The notes: a model not told the origin generated them from the letters alone. A stretch of DNA of 13,271 bases from Lutibacillus sp052034115 (GCA_052034115.1 JBPOIZ010000049.1:1-13271); one strand, 5' to 3'; shown: positions 1 through 7,121, numbered from the stretch's first letter. A program made the numbers and translations.

Positions 1-245
1 GCCGCCGCATTGATCGCAGTCTGCACCCCGACAGTGAGGAAGGACGCAGCAACCACGGGGGCGCCATACCGGGAGACCACCGACTCGGCCCGCTGCACCG
101 CCACACCGTCCAGACGGGACGCCCAGCGGGTCCGGGTCGCCCCGGCGCGCAGCCCCCGGCCGACCCAGTAGGTCGCTCCCCCGCGGACCATCGCCCCGGC
201 CCAGAAGACGGCGAAGGTCAGCCAGTACGGCCAGCCGTCGAACAC
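1..245 (-). CDS. DedA/VTT-like membrane protein (partial, 3' end outside window)
   Basis: The minus frame from the GTG at 245-243 stays open to the window edge (81 codons). The start is supported by an AGGAG Shine-Dalgarno about five bases upstream. The visible protein opens with an aromatic, hydrophobic stretch (FDGWPYWLTFAVFWAGAMV). A basic segment with YWVGRGLR near residues 29-36 follows, and then RYGAPVVAASFLTVGVQTAI at about residues 60-79. The Y.vGR segment and the later RYG..vv...F.....T pattern resemble the DedA/SNARE-associated (VTT) family of integral membrane proteins, whose members are linked to lipid scrambling and envelope homeostasis. It lies downstream of ilvC in the same direction but behind a strong terminator, so it is probably transcribed separately. 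The family call is by eye from a fragment, and another small membrane protein is possible. Confidence 0.6.
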   Translation of the reverse strand, partial: MFDGWPYWLTFAVFWAGAMVRGGATYWVGRGLRAGATRTRWASRLDGVAVQRAESVVSRYGAPVVAASFLTVGVQTAINAA

Positions 246-320
246 GCGATCTCCTGTCCTGTCCGTGCGAGCACCCGGTGGCGGCGCCAGCGCGGTCCTC
301 AGAGCCTACGACGAGAAATG

Positions 321-358
321 GCGGAGCCGACCTCGACGGTGGTCGAGGTCGGCTCCGC
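321..358 (-). terminator. Intrinsic terminator after ilvC
   Basis: This is a perfect 17-bp inverted repeat (arms 321-337 and 342-358) around a 4-base loop. It starts 18 bases past the ilvC stop codon. In the direction of ilvC transcription the stem is followed by CATTTCTCGT, a short imperfect T-rich tail. The stem is strong enough to end the ilvBNC transcript before the DedA-like gene. Confidence 0.8.
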
Positions 359-376
359 AGCGTGCGGAACTGCTGG

Positions 377-1405
377 TCAGCGGGCGGCCGTGCCCTCGGT
401 GTAGTCGGCGTCGGCGTCCTTGATCCAGCTCATCAGCTTGCGCAGCTCGCGGCCGGTCTTCTCGATCGGGTGCGTCTCCCCGGCGGCGCGCAGCCGGGTG
501 AACTCCGGGGCGCCGGCGTCCTGGTCGGCGATGAACCGGGCCGCGAAGGTACCGTCCTGGATCTCGGCGAGAACCTGCTTCATGTTCGCCTTGACCGAGG
601 GGTCGATGACCCGGGGACCGGAGACGTAGTCGCCATACTCGGCCGTGTCGGAGACCGACCAGCGCTGCTTGGCGATGCCACCTTCGACCATGAGGTCGAC
701 GATGAGCTTGACCTCGTGAAGGCACTCGAAGTAGGCGACCTCAGGCTGGTAGCCCGCCTCGGTCAGAGTCTCGAAGCCATACATGATCAGCTGCGACAGC
801 CCACCGCAGAGCACCGACTGCTCACCGAACAGGTCGGTCTCGCACTCCTCGGTGAACGTGGTCATGATGCCGCCGGCGCGCAGGCCACCGATGGCCTTGG
901 CGTACGACTTGACCAGCGGCCAGGCGCCACCGCTGGCGTCCTGCTCGACGGCGAGCAGGACCGGCACGCCCCGGCCGTCGACATACTCACGCCGCACGAT
1001 GTGGCCCGGGCCCTTCGGCGCGACCATGATGACGTCGGCATCGGCAGCAGGCTTGACATACCCGAAGCGGATGTTGAAGCCGTGACCGAAGAGCAGCGTC
1101 GTGCCCGCGGCGAGGTTCGGGGCGATGTGGTCGGCGTAGACGTGCCGCTGCACCTGGTCCGGCGTGAGGATGACCACGAGGTCCGCCTCCTTGACGGCCT
1201 CCCCCACGGTCAGCACCCGCAGGCCCTCGTTCTCGGCCTTGGCGATCGACCGGCTGCCCTCGGCGAGGCCGACGCGCACGTCGACCCCGGAGTCGCGCAA
1301 GTTCAGGGCGTGGGCGTGGCCCTGGCTGCCGTAGCCGATGACGGCCACCTTCCGGCCCTGAATGATCGACAGGTCGGCGTCGTCGTCGTAGAACATCTCG
1401 GCCAT
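377..1405 (-). CDS. ilvC: Ketol-acid reductoisomerase (NADP+)
   Basis: This enzyme performs the second step of valine/isoleucine synthesis: Mg2+-dependent alkyl migration and NADPH reduction of 2-acetolactate or 2-aceto-2-hydroxybutyrate. The 342 residues match the short class I enzyme. The N-terminal Rossmann domain carries GYGSQGHAHALNLRDSG (residues 24-40). The next loop (GLAEGSRSI, 47-55) has serine and arginine where NADPH-preferring enzymes bind the 2'-phosphate. VAPKGPGH lies at 128-135. The knotted C-terminal domain holds the metal-binding acids in ETDLFGEQ (D191, E195) and YFECLHE (E227, E231). The start is supported by AAGGAG about nine bases upstream of the ATG. It is the last gene of the ilvB-ilvN-ilvC cluster, 177 bp after ilvN, and ends just before a strong terminator. 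Nothing is missing. Confidence 0.98.
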   Translation of the reverse strand: MAEMFYDDDADLSIIQGRKVAVIGYGSQGHAHALNLRDSGVDVRVGLAEGSRSIAKAENEGLRVLTVGEAVKEADLVVILTPDQVQRHVYADHIAPNLAAGTTLLFGHGFNIRFGYVKPAADADVIMVAPKGPGHIVRREYVDGRGVPVLLAVEQDASGGAWPLVKSYAKAIGGLRAGGIMTTFTEECETDLFGEQSVLCGGLSQLIMYGFETLTEAGYQPEVAYFECLHEVKLIVDLMVEGGIAKQRWSVSDTAEYGDYVSGPRVIDPSVKANMKQVLAEIQDGTFAARFIADQDAGAPEFTRLRAAGETHPIEKTGRELRKLMSWIKDADADYTEGTAAR

Positions 1406-1582
1406 GGTGGCCAGCTCCTTCGGTGCGGATCGGTGCGATGCGTTCGGTGGTGATGCGTGGTCGTGCGGGGTGGTCCTGTGGTCGCGGGTGCTGCTCGCTT
1501 CGGGAGTATCGCGTGCCCCGTGGCCCCGGATCGTCGGCGTCCGCCCTTCGGCGGCCGCGGTGTCCCGGGCACCGGTATGGCG
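1406..1582 (-). other. ilvN-ilvC intergenic spacer with a possible internal promoter
   Basis: This 177-bp gap is unusually long inside a compact cluster. On the coding strand its distal half is rich in ACC/CAC with little G, so it is probably weakly structured. The proximal half has a small CCGCC-GAAG-GGCGG hairpin. A GATACT hexamer (1510 down to 1505) could be a -10 box for an internal ilvC promoter, but no convincing -35 is visible. The ilvC ribosome site AAGGAG lies at the ilvC-proximal end. No reading frame with coding character was seen. Confidence 0.3.
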
Positions 1583-2095
1583 TTACGCGCTCCGAAGCGT
1601 GCGGTCGGTGATCGAGCGCGGGCCTCGGCCAATGGCCACGACACCGGACTGGACGAGCTCGCGGATGCCGTAGGGCTCGAGGAGCGACAGCAGCGCGTCG
1701 AGCTTCTCCGACTTCCCGGTCGCCTCGATGGTCAACGAGTCCGGCCCGACATCGATGATCTTGCCCCGGAACAGGTCCACGGTCTCGATGATGTGGCTGC
1801 GGGCCGAGGCGTCGGCACGCACCTTGATGAGCAGGATCTGGCGCTGCACCGAGGAGGTGGGGTCGAGCTCGACCACCTTGAGCACCTCGACGAGCTTGTT
1901 CAACTGTTTGGTCACCTGCTCCAGCGGGAGCTCGTCCACATCGACCACGACCGTCATCCGGGAGATGTCCGGGTGCTCGGTGGGGCCGACGGCAAGGGAG
2001 TCGATGTTGAATCCCCGTCGCGAGAACAGGCCCGCGATGCGTGCCAGAACTCCCGGGTTGTTCTCCACCAGCACCGACAAGGTGTGCTTCGGCAT
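1583..2095 (-). CDS. ilvN: Acetolactate synthase, regulatory small subunit
   Basis: This is the regulatory subunit of acetohydroxyacid synthase. It stimulates IlvB and confers feedback inhibition, typically by valine. The 170-residue protein has an N-terminal ACT domain (about residues 3-78) opening with HTLSVLVENNPGVLARIAGL, with SRRGFNIDSL at 25-34. The C-terminal small-subunit domain spans about 85-160, with LLIKVRA and ELVQSGVVAIGRG. The ATG at 2095-2093 is chosen because the family motif begins there and GGGAGGA lies about ten bases upstream, overlapping the end of ilvB. The open frame reaches further upstream only as a shadow of ilvB. The gap to the ilvB stop is 5 bp, implying translational coupling. 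The start codon sits in a GGTATGCC octamer that is frequent in this window. Confidence 0.97.
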   Translation of the reverse strand: MPKHTLSVLVENNPGVLARIAGLFSRRGFNIDSLAVGPTEHPDISRMTVVVDVDELPLEQVTKQLNKLVEVLKVVELDPTSSVQRQILLIKVRADASARSHIIETVDLFRGKIIDVGPDSLTIEATGKSEKLDALLSLLEPYGIRELVQSGVVAIGRGPRSITDRTLRSA

Positions 2096-2100
2096 ACCGC

Positions 2101-3960
2101 TCAGTCCTCCCGCTCCCACACCGGCGCGGCATGGCGCGCATCCATGATCTTGTCGTTGCTGACACCGGCCGGAACCATCGGCCACACCATCGCGTCGCGG
2201 TGGACGACGAAGTCGATGAGGACGGGGCGGTCGTTGGTCTCCAACGCCTGCTTGATGACCGCGTCGACCTCGTCGGGCCGCTCGGCCCGCAGGCCCAGGC
2301 AGCCGTAGGCCTCGGCCAGCTTGACGAAGTCCGGGATCCGCGACTCGTGGCTCGTGTGCAGGTCGGTGTTGGAGTAGCGCTCGTTGTAGAACAGCGTCTG
2401 CCACTGGCGCACCATGCCCAGGCTGCTGTTGTTGATGACCGCGATCTTGATCGGGATGTCGTTGATGACGCAGGTGGCGAGCTCCTGATTGGTCATCTGG
2501 AAGCAGCCGTCACCGTCGATGGCCCACACCACGCGGTCCGGCTCGGCGACCTTGGCGCCCATCGCGGCCGGTATGGCGTAGCCCATCGTGCCCAGACCGC
2601 CGGAGTTGATCCACGAGTTCGGCCGGGAGTAGCGGATGAACTGGGCCGCCCACATCTGGTGCTGTCCGACACCGGCGACGTAGGTCGCTTCCGGCCCGGA
2701 CAAGGCGCCGAGCCGCTCGAGGACCCACTGCGGGGCGAGCAACCCGTCATCCGGCTCGGTGTAGCCCAGCGGGAAGGTCTCTTGCCACCCGGCGACGCGG
2801 GATCGCCACGCGGTGTAGTTGCCCAGGCGCCCGGCCGCCTGATCCGCGGTGAGGACGTCGATGAGGTCGGCGATGACCTCCTTGCAGTCGCCGACGATCG
2901 GCACATCGGCATACCGGTTCTTGCTGATCTCGGCTGGGTCGATGTCGGCGTGGATGACCTTGGCCTCGGGGGCGAAGGTGGACAGCTGCCCGGTCACCCG
3001 GTCGTCGAACCGGGCCCCCAGCGCGATGATGAGGTCCGACTTCTGCAGTGCGGTCACCGCGGCGACGGTGCCGTGCATGCCGGGCATCCCGAGGTTGAGC
3101 GGGTGCTCGTCCGGCACGGTCCCGCGCGCCATGAGGGTGGTGACCAGCGGGATCTGGGTCAGGTCGAGCAGGCGGCGCAGCTCCTCGGATGCCTCGGCAC
3201 GGATGACGCCGCCACCGATGTAGAGCACCGGGCGCTCGGCGGCGGCGATGTAGCGGGCCGCCTCGCGGATCTGCTTGCCGTGCGGGCGGGTGACCGGGTG
3301 GTAGCCGGGCAGGTCCATGACCGGCGGCCACGCGAAGGTCGTCTTGGCCTGGAGCACGTCCTTGGGGATGTCGACGAGCACCGGGCCGGGGCGGCCGGTG
3401 CCGGCCAGATGGAACGCCTCGGCCACCGCGCGCGGGATGTCCGCCGGGTCGGTGACGAGGTAGTTGTGCTTGGTGATCGGCATGGTGATGCCACGGATGT
3501 CGGCCTCTTGGAAGGCGTCGGTGCCGATGGCCGCTCGGCTCACTTGGCCGGTGATCGCCACCATCGGGACCGAGTCCATGTTCGCGTCGGCGAGCGCGGT
3601 GACCAGGTTCGTCGCGCCCGGACCGCTGGTGGCCATGCAGACCCCGACCTTGCCGGTCGCGGCGGCGTAACCCTCGGCCGCGTGACCCGCGCCCTGTTCG
3701 TGGCGGACCAGGATGTGGCGCACCTTCGTGGAGTCCATGAGCGGGTCGTAGGCCGGCAGGATGGTGCCGCCGGGGATGCCGAAGACCGTGTCCGCCCCGA
3801 CCGCCTCGAGCGAGAGGACCAGCGACTGGGCGCCGGTGACCTCGATCGGCACGACCTTCGCAGCCGCTGCGGGCTGGGGCGCCACGGCGGGTGCCCCGGG
3901 GGCCGGTTTGCGTTGGGCCAACTGGGCCGGAGTCGGCCGGGCTGGCAGCGTGTCGGTCAT
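2101..3960 (-). CDS. ilvB: Acetolactate synthase, catalytic large subunit
   Basis: This ThDP-, FAD- and Mg2+-dependent enzyme condenses pyruvate with pyruvate or 2-oxobutyrate, the committed step to valine, leucine and isoleucine. The 619 residues have the three-domain architecture. The N-terminal pyrimidine-binding domain carries the catalytic glutamate in VRHEQGAGHAAEGYA (E88). The central domain carries GARFDDRVTG (315-324). The C-terminal ThDP-binding domain carries GDGCFQMTNQELAT, with the GDG at 483-485 and the metal-binding NN at 510-511. The first 36 residues are an Ala/Pro-rich extension before the conserved core, as seen in many actinobacterial copies. A GAGG motif lies about five bases before the ATG. 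It is the first gene of the cluster and sits directly behind the leader-peptide attenuator. Confidence 0.98.
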   Translation of the reverse strand: MTDTLPARPTPAQLAQRKPAPGAPAVAPQPAAAAKVVPIEVTGAQSLVLSLEAVGADTVFGIPGGTILPAYDPLMDSTKVRHILVRHEQGAGHAAEGYAAATGKVGVCMATSGPGATNLVTALADANMDSVPMVAITGQVSRAAIGTDAFQEADIRGITMPITKHNYLVTDPADIPRAVAEAFHLAGTGRPGPVLVDIPKDVLQAKTTFAWPPVMDLPGYHPVTRPHGKQIREAARYIAAAERPVLYIGGGVIRAEASEELRRLLDLTQIPLVTTLMARGTVPDEHPLNLGMPGMHGTVAAVTALQKSDLIIALGARFDDRVTGQLSTFAPEAKVIHADIDPAEISKNRYADVPIVGDCKEVIADLIDVLTADQAAGRLGNYTAWRSRVAGWQETFPLGYTEPDDGLLAPQWVLERLGALSGPEATYVAGVGQHQMWAAQFIRYSRPNSWINSGGLGTMGYAIPAAMGAKVAEPDRVVWAIDGDGCFQMTNQELATCVINDIPIKIAVINNSSLGMVRQWQTLFYNERYSNTDLHTSHESRIPDFVKLAEAYGCLGLRAERPDEVDAVIKQALETNDRPVLIDFVVHRDAMVWPMVPAGVSNDKIMDARHAAPVWERED

Positions 3961-4004
3961 CTGGTCCTCGGTTCCTTGCGGGGGTCGGGTCTGTCCTCGT
4001 CCAA

Positions 4005-4045
4005 CAAAAAACCCCTCGGCCCGGATCTGCCGGACATCAAGGGGT
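4005..4045 (-). terminator. Attenuator terminator upstream of ilvB
   Basis: On the minus strand ACCCCT (4045-4040) pairs with AGGGGT (4016-4011). An inner CCGG/CCGG pairing (4033-4030 with 4024-4021) sits inside, and TTTTTTG follows immediately (4011-4005). It is a Rho-independent terminator placed 45 bases before the ilvB start and after a Val/Leu leader peptide, which is the classical position of an amino-acid attenuator. Confidence 0.85.
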
Positions 4046-4047
4046 CT

Positions 4048-4077
4048 GCGCGTATGACGTCAGTGCGTCATACGCGC
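4048..4077 (-). promoter_or_regulatory. Leader hairpin (1:2 or pause stem) of the ilvB attenuator
   Basis: The arms GCGCGTATGACG and CGTCATACGCGC (4077-4066 and 4059-4048 in transcript order) are perfectly complementary over 12 bp around a 6-base loop. The first arm contains the end of the leader reading frame, including its GTA codon and TGA stop. A ribosome finishing or stalled on the leader would therefore decide whether this stem forms. An alternative 7-bp pairing (one G-U) joins GACGTCA around 4061-4055 to TGATGTC around 4038-4032. It would break both this stem and the inner terminator stem and could serve as the antiterminator. Confidence 0.75.
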
Positions 4078-4103
4078 GCGGGAAGTACGAGAACTCGTGC
4101 CAC
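4068..4103 (-). CDS. ilvB leader peptide (attenuator)
   Basis: GTG at 4103-4101 opens an 11-codon frame reading MARVLVLPARV, then TGA. Five of the eleven residues are valine or leucine, two of the three products of the pathway. The frame ends inside a perfect hairpin and is followed by a terminator and then ilvB. A GGGGGAGGG tract about eight bases upstream can serve as ribosome site. The peptide resembles the short basic, Ile/Leu/Val-rich leader peptides annotated before ilvB in other actinobacteria. It is too short for routine gene callers. Function is inferred from context and codon content, but the three-part arrangement is hard to explain otherwise. Confidence 0.85.
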   Translation of the reverse strand: MARVLVLPARV

Positions 4104-4110
4104 GTCGTCA

Positions 4111-4139
4111 ACCCTCCCCCGGACCTCGAAGTGTGTCAA
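4111..4139 (-). promoter_or_regulatory. Candidate promoter of the ilvBNC leader transcript
   Basis: A consensus TTGACA (4139-4134) is followed after 17 bases by GAGGGT (4116-4111), which keeps only the conserved A2 and T6 of a -10 box. If used, transcription would begin at or beside the GTG of the leader peptide. The same -10 bases double as a good Shine-Dalgarno, so one of the two readings is probably wrong. A second TTGACG lies at 4111-4106, with TACTTC 18 bases on, but it would start inside the leader frame. Confidence 0.35.
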
Positions 4140-4194
4140 CTGGCGGACAGCCCATTCTCAGCATCCGGATATGACGCCGGACACGCCGACGCGG

Positions 4195-5115
4195 TCAGGC
4201 AACCGGGCGGGCGAGATGGAACCACGTCGAGGTGACCACCATCCCGACCTTCTCGTACAGGCTCAGCGCGCCGGTGCGCGAGTCGGTCGACAACTCGGCC
4301 CGAGCTCCCCCGTGCTCGCGGGCCACCCCGAAGGCGTCGACGAGCAGGGCGCGGGCCAGACCCTGTCCGCGCTGATCCTTACGGACTGCGAGGCGGCCGA
4401 CGAAGCCGCACCCCTCGAAGACCGTGACGAAGGCGACCCCGACGACCTCGCCGTCCGGGTCGACGGCAACCCGCAAGTTCCAGTCCTCGAAGCCGAGCCG
4501 CCCGACGACGGATGGCACCCACTCCTCATACGACTCGCGGGCCCGGTCCGACCACTCGAGGAAGGCACCCTCCTGGACCTCGTAGGCCGCGCGGTACTCC
4601 TGCGGGCCGGCCGCTCGGATGTGGAAGCCCGTCGGGATCGGCTGCGGGCGGATCTGCTCGCCCTCGGGTATCCCCAGGACCCAGGAGGTCCACAGCGGCT
4701 CCCACCCCGCGGCCCGCAGGACCCGCTCGCCATACGAGCCGGAGGGGACCGGCATGCCCACCAGCGTGCCGCCGTCGCGGCGGGACAAGGCCACCATCCA
4801 CGTCGCCAGCGCCTCGCCCAGGCCGCGGCCGCGGTACTCGGGGTGGACGTGGCAGTCGGCAAACCGGGTCTTGAACACCTCGGCGTAGGCGACGAGGTGG
4901 CCGCCCTCCCAGACCCCGACGCTGCTCGTCGCCAGGTCGAAGGCCGGCCGATCCCAGTCGGCGATGATGTCGGCCAGCTCGATGAGCCATTCACCGACGT
5001 CGTGAACCTCACAGGTGCCGATCAAGTCGGTGATCGCCTCGGCATCGGTGCGCCGCAGGGGCCGGGCGATCAGTCCGGCGGGCAGGTCGAGCGGGGGGAT
5101 GCTGTCGTGAGCCAC
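4195..5115 (-). CDS. Tandem GNAT-family N-acetyltransferase
   Basis: This is a 306-residue protein with two GNAT folds. The first (about residues 15-150) has the acetyl-CoA loop YRGRGLGEA at 94-102. The second (about 165-300) has QRGQGLARA at 248-256, followed by the typical ending LSLYEKVGM (284-292). Both pyrophosphate-binding loops look intact, so both halves could bind acetyl-CoA. The substrate cannot be told from the sequence. The two-domain layout recalls mycothiol synthase MshD, but the surrounding sequence does not match what I know of that enzyme. The GTG at 5115 is chosen because the conserved part begins right after it and upstream DNA is low-complexity repeat. No Shine-Dalgarno is visible. 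It ends 91 bases before the ilvB leader peptide, and no terminator is visible between them. Confidence 0.75.
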   Translation of the reverse strand: MAHDSIPPLDLPAGLIARPLRRTDAEAITDLIGTCEVHDVGEWLIELADIIADWDRPAFDLATSSVGVWEGGHLVAYAEVFKTRFADCHVHPEYRGRGLGEALATWMVALSRRDGGTLVGMPVPSGSYGERVLRAAGWEPLWTSWVLGIPEGEQIRPQPIPTGFHIRAAGPQEYRAAYEVQEGAFLEWSDRARESYEEWVPSVVGRLGFEDWNLRVAVDPDGEVVGVAFVTVFEGCGFVGRLAVRKDQRGQGLARALLVDAFGVAREHGGARAELSTDSRTGALSLYEKVGMVVTSTWFHLARPVA

Positions 5116-5431
5116 GGCCGCTATGGTGCGCCAGCGCCCGGGTCCCGCGCCACCGGGTTTCGCACCGAGGCCCACCACCGAGGCCCCACCGAGGCCCCAC
5201 CCGCGACCGAGACCACCGCCGACCCACCGAGCCCCCACCCAGGCCCCGCCAAGGCCCCACCCAGGCCCCACCCGCGACCGAGACCACCCCCGACCCACCG
5301 AGCCCCCACCCGCGAGCGATGGGGATGTGGCGTTGTGGGCCGGTCACAGCGACGGATCGCCATACCTGGAGCGTCGGAAAAGGCGGAAAACCATCGCTCA
5401 GGGTGGCGGATGATGCGACCAGGGCCGTCGG
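5116..5431. other. Gene-free interval with C-rich repeats
   Basis: These 316 bp separate the GNAT gene from the GPP34 gene. About half is a low-complexity CCCCACC/GACC tract, listed separately. The rest (5312-5431) shows no gene, RNA or convincing terminator. Frames crossing it read only Pro/Arg- or Gly/Trp-rich low-complexity protein. Confidence 0.7.
5192..5311. repeat. Imperfect direct repeats, 49-bp unit, period 71
   Basis: A 49-bp segment at 5192-5240 recurs at 5263-5311 with one mismatch (ACCGCCGACC against ACCCCCGACC). Between and before them lie shorter fragments of the same AGGCCCCACC motif (5180-5200, 5241-5270). The strand is almost free of T and probably grew by slippage or unequal exchange. 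It lies immediately upstream of the GNAT gene and may contain its promoter. Confidence 0.8.
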
Positions 5432-6142
5432 TCAGGCGATGCCGGAATCCCTGGCCGACGTCATGCCGGGCTGGTTGGCCGCGGCAGCCTCGGCAGCAGC
5501 ATTGGCGGCCGCCGCCTCCACCGCCTCCGCGACGCTCGCGCGCACCCAATCCCCCGCCGCGAGCTCCTCGGCCCTGGCGCGCAAGGCCTTCCGGTCGAGG
5601 TCCTTGAACAGCTTGCGGTCAACCCCCACAGAGCGGAGCAGTATGGCGAGCACCGCACTGTGGGTGTCAGGTGCATCGGTGCTGGTCAGAGCCGCGCGAA
5701 CGGCCTCGAGCGCGGCCTCTCGACGGCGGCGGTCGACGACCCGGACCCGCGGTGCCCGAGGCGAGCCGAACGCCTTGGACTTGCGGGTCGAGACGACGCC
5801 GCTGCCCTCGAGGTGGTGCAAGGCGAGGTCGCGAACCGTGCGGTCCTTGCCCCTCATCGCCGTGCTGCCCCCGAGATCCGAGACGAGGCGCTTGACCTTG
5901 GCCTTCTCGCTCTGGCCGTGCACGAGTGCGAGCACGGGATTCTCCGGCGGTTTGGCCGTCGAACGAAGGCGCCGTTTGGTCTCCTTGGCCCCCAGATCGA
6001 CCGAGACGACGCCGGCGTTCATGGCGTCCATGAGCGCTGCGGCAGCCAGGACGTGGTCGAGGGTGGCCGAGTCGACAAGGAAGCGTTCTCTCGCCGGATC
6101 GACGAGGAGCAGGGCGAGGTCATAGGTGACCAGGCGTTCCAT
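5432..6142 (-). CDS. GPP34 (GOLPH3/VPS74-like) domain protein
   Basis: From the ATG at 6142 the protein is 236 residues. Its opening YDLALLLVDPARERFLVDSA, followed by TLDHVLAAAALMDAMNAGVV, is typical of the GPP34 family. In eukaryotes this family binds phosphatidylinositol-4-phosphate; in actinobacteria it is common and mostly uncharacterised. A basic central stretch (GKDRTVRDLALHHLEGSGVV, then RKSKAFGSPRAPRVRVVDRR) and an Ala-rich C-terminal helix (AEAVEAAAANAAAEAAAA) follow, ending in a short polar tail. An in-frame ATG seven codons upstream (6163) is an alternative start; neither has a clear ribosome site. It is read in the same direction as the CPBP gene but is separated from it by a perfect inverted repeat likely to end transcription. 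The cellular role is unknown. Confidence 0.7.
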   Translation of the reverse strand: MERLVTYDLALLLVDPARERFLVDSATLDHVLAAAALMDAMNAGVVSVDLGAKETKRRLRSTAKPPENPVLALVHGQSEKAKVKRLVSDLGGSTAMRGKDRTVRDLALHHLEGSGVVSTRKSKAFGSPRAPRVRVVDRRRREAALEAVRAALTSTDAPDTHSAVLAILLRSVGVDRKLFKDLDRKALRARAEELAAGDWVRASVAEAVEAAAANAAAEAAAANQPGMTSARDSGIA

Positions 6143-6167
6143 GACCAGACCATACCCCGGCATACCC

Positions 6168-6223
6168 CCGGTTCAGTGGGGAGTTGGTGATGCCCTGACA
6201 GCGCAAACTCCCCACTGAACCGG
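6168..6223. repeat. Extragenic palindromic element, copy A
   Basis: A perfect 18-bp inverted repeat (CCGGTTCAGTGGGGAGTT at 6168-6185 and its complement at 6206-6223) encloses a 20-base loop containing TGATGCCCTGACAGCG. Its core AGTGGGGAGTT and its loop recur in copy C, so this is a dispersed element and not a private hairpin. It lies 43 bp past the stop of the CPBP gene and 25 bp before the chosen GPP34 start. There it could act as terminator, although no T-run follows. Confidence 0.9.
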
Positions 6224-6266
6224 CAGGTGAGCGTCCGAGGCGGCCGAGCCGGCCGAGCCGGTCGGG

Positions 6267-7121
6267 TCAGGGCAGCCACCAGCCGGCGACCACCGCGACG
6301 ACGAGGACCACGAACACCGCCTCCACGCCGTGGACGATGATCGACATCCACAGGCTGCGATATCGGCGGGCCGCCCAGGCCAGCCCCAGGGAGCCGATCA
6401 CCATCGACGGCCAGAACCAGACCTTGTGGACGTGGTAGAGCCCGAACAGGACGGTGTTGACGACCCAGTCCCAGCGGCCGAAGGCCTGTCGCATCCGCGG
6501 GAGCAGGATGCCGTGGAAGAAGAGCTCCTCACCCAGAACGTAGTTGAACACCGCGCTGACCAGCGCCAACGCGACGATCCACCACTGCCCGACGAACTGC
6601 GGATCGGCAAGCGACCGGATCGCCGCCCACGCCGGCTCCTGCAGACCGGTGATCCGCGACCAGAGGTCGTCCAACGGTCCGGCGGCATACCCGAGGCCGA
6701 GGTTGACGACGAGTACGGGAACCACCCACCACCACAGCCGTGCTCGGGTGGCACCGCCACGGGGCGCACGCGGGGCGTTGAGGCGGATGCGGCCCCGCAC
6801 CGAGGCCCAGGTCAGTGGCCCCTCGCGCTTGAGCAGCACGACCGACAGGACGAACTGCCACATCATCCCCACGACCATGAGGACCCAATGGAGCAGCCCG
6901 CGCTGGAGCGCAAGGTGTGGCGCCAGCAGCGGCCCGACCGCGAACGCGAGCCCCGCCATCGGCGCGGTCACCGCAGCCCACAGCCCGAGGATGGTGGCCG
7001 CGGAGTACTGCCGGATGCCGACCGATTCGTCCTCGGCGGCCTGGTCGCCTCGTGGAGGGCGCGGAGGGGGTGGGTTCACGCAAGGCGGTGCCGGGACGTC
7101 TGGCTGATCGAGACTTGTCAT
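6267..7121 (-). CDS. CPBP-family intramembrane protein (CAAX protease/bacteriocin-processing type)
   Basis: The 284-residue protein has a Pro-rich cytoplasmic N-terminus (about 1-38), then about seven to eight hydrophobic segments. The Abi/CPBP core follows: GEELFFHGILLPRM at 197-210, FGLYH at 226-230 and a histidine in IIVHGVEA (H264). The canonical first motif is EExxxR; here the sixth position is H203, not arginine. The third motif usually has Asn or similar four residues after its histidine but here reads HGVEA. The protein may be a variant or weakly active protease. The ATG at 7121 precedes the conserved part and has no Shine-Dalgarno. TACCGT, a -10-like hexamer eight bases upstream, would fit a leaderless transcript. 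The 3' end of this gene is duplicated at 8140-8199. Confidence 0.75.
   Translation of the reverse strand: MTSLDQPDVPAPPCVNPPPPRPPRGDQAAEDESVGIRQYSAATILGLWAAVTAPMAGLAFAVGPLLAPHLALQRGLLHWVLMVVGMMWQFVLSVVLLKREGPLTWASVRGRIRLNAPRAPRGGATRARLWWWVVPVLVVNLGLGYAAGPLDDLWSRITGLQEPAWAAIRSLADPQFVGQWWIVALALVSAVFNYVLGEELFFHGILLPRMRQAFGRWDWVVNTVLFGLYHVHKVWFWPSMVIGSLGLAWAARRYRSLWMSIIVHGVEAVFVVLVVAVVAGWWLP

Noticed and set aside
4160..4190. Terminator for the GNAT gene from the TCCGG/CCGGA pairing before TTGACA
   Set aside because: The stem is only 5 bp and no T-run follows.
4195..5115. Mycothiol synthase MshD
   Set aside because: Only the two-GNAT layout agrees. The sequence around both acetyl-CoA loops differs from what I know of MshD.
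2041..5607. 1188-codon open frame on the plus strand
   Set aside because: It lies antisense to ilvB and the GNAT gene, has Arg/Gly/His-rich shadow composition and no recognisable domain, and arises from high GC third positions.
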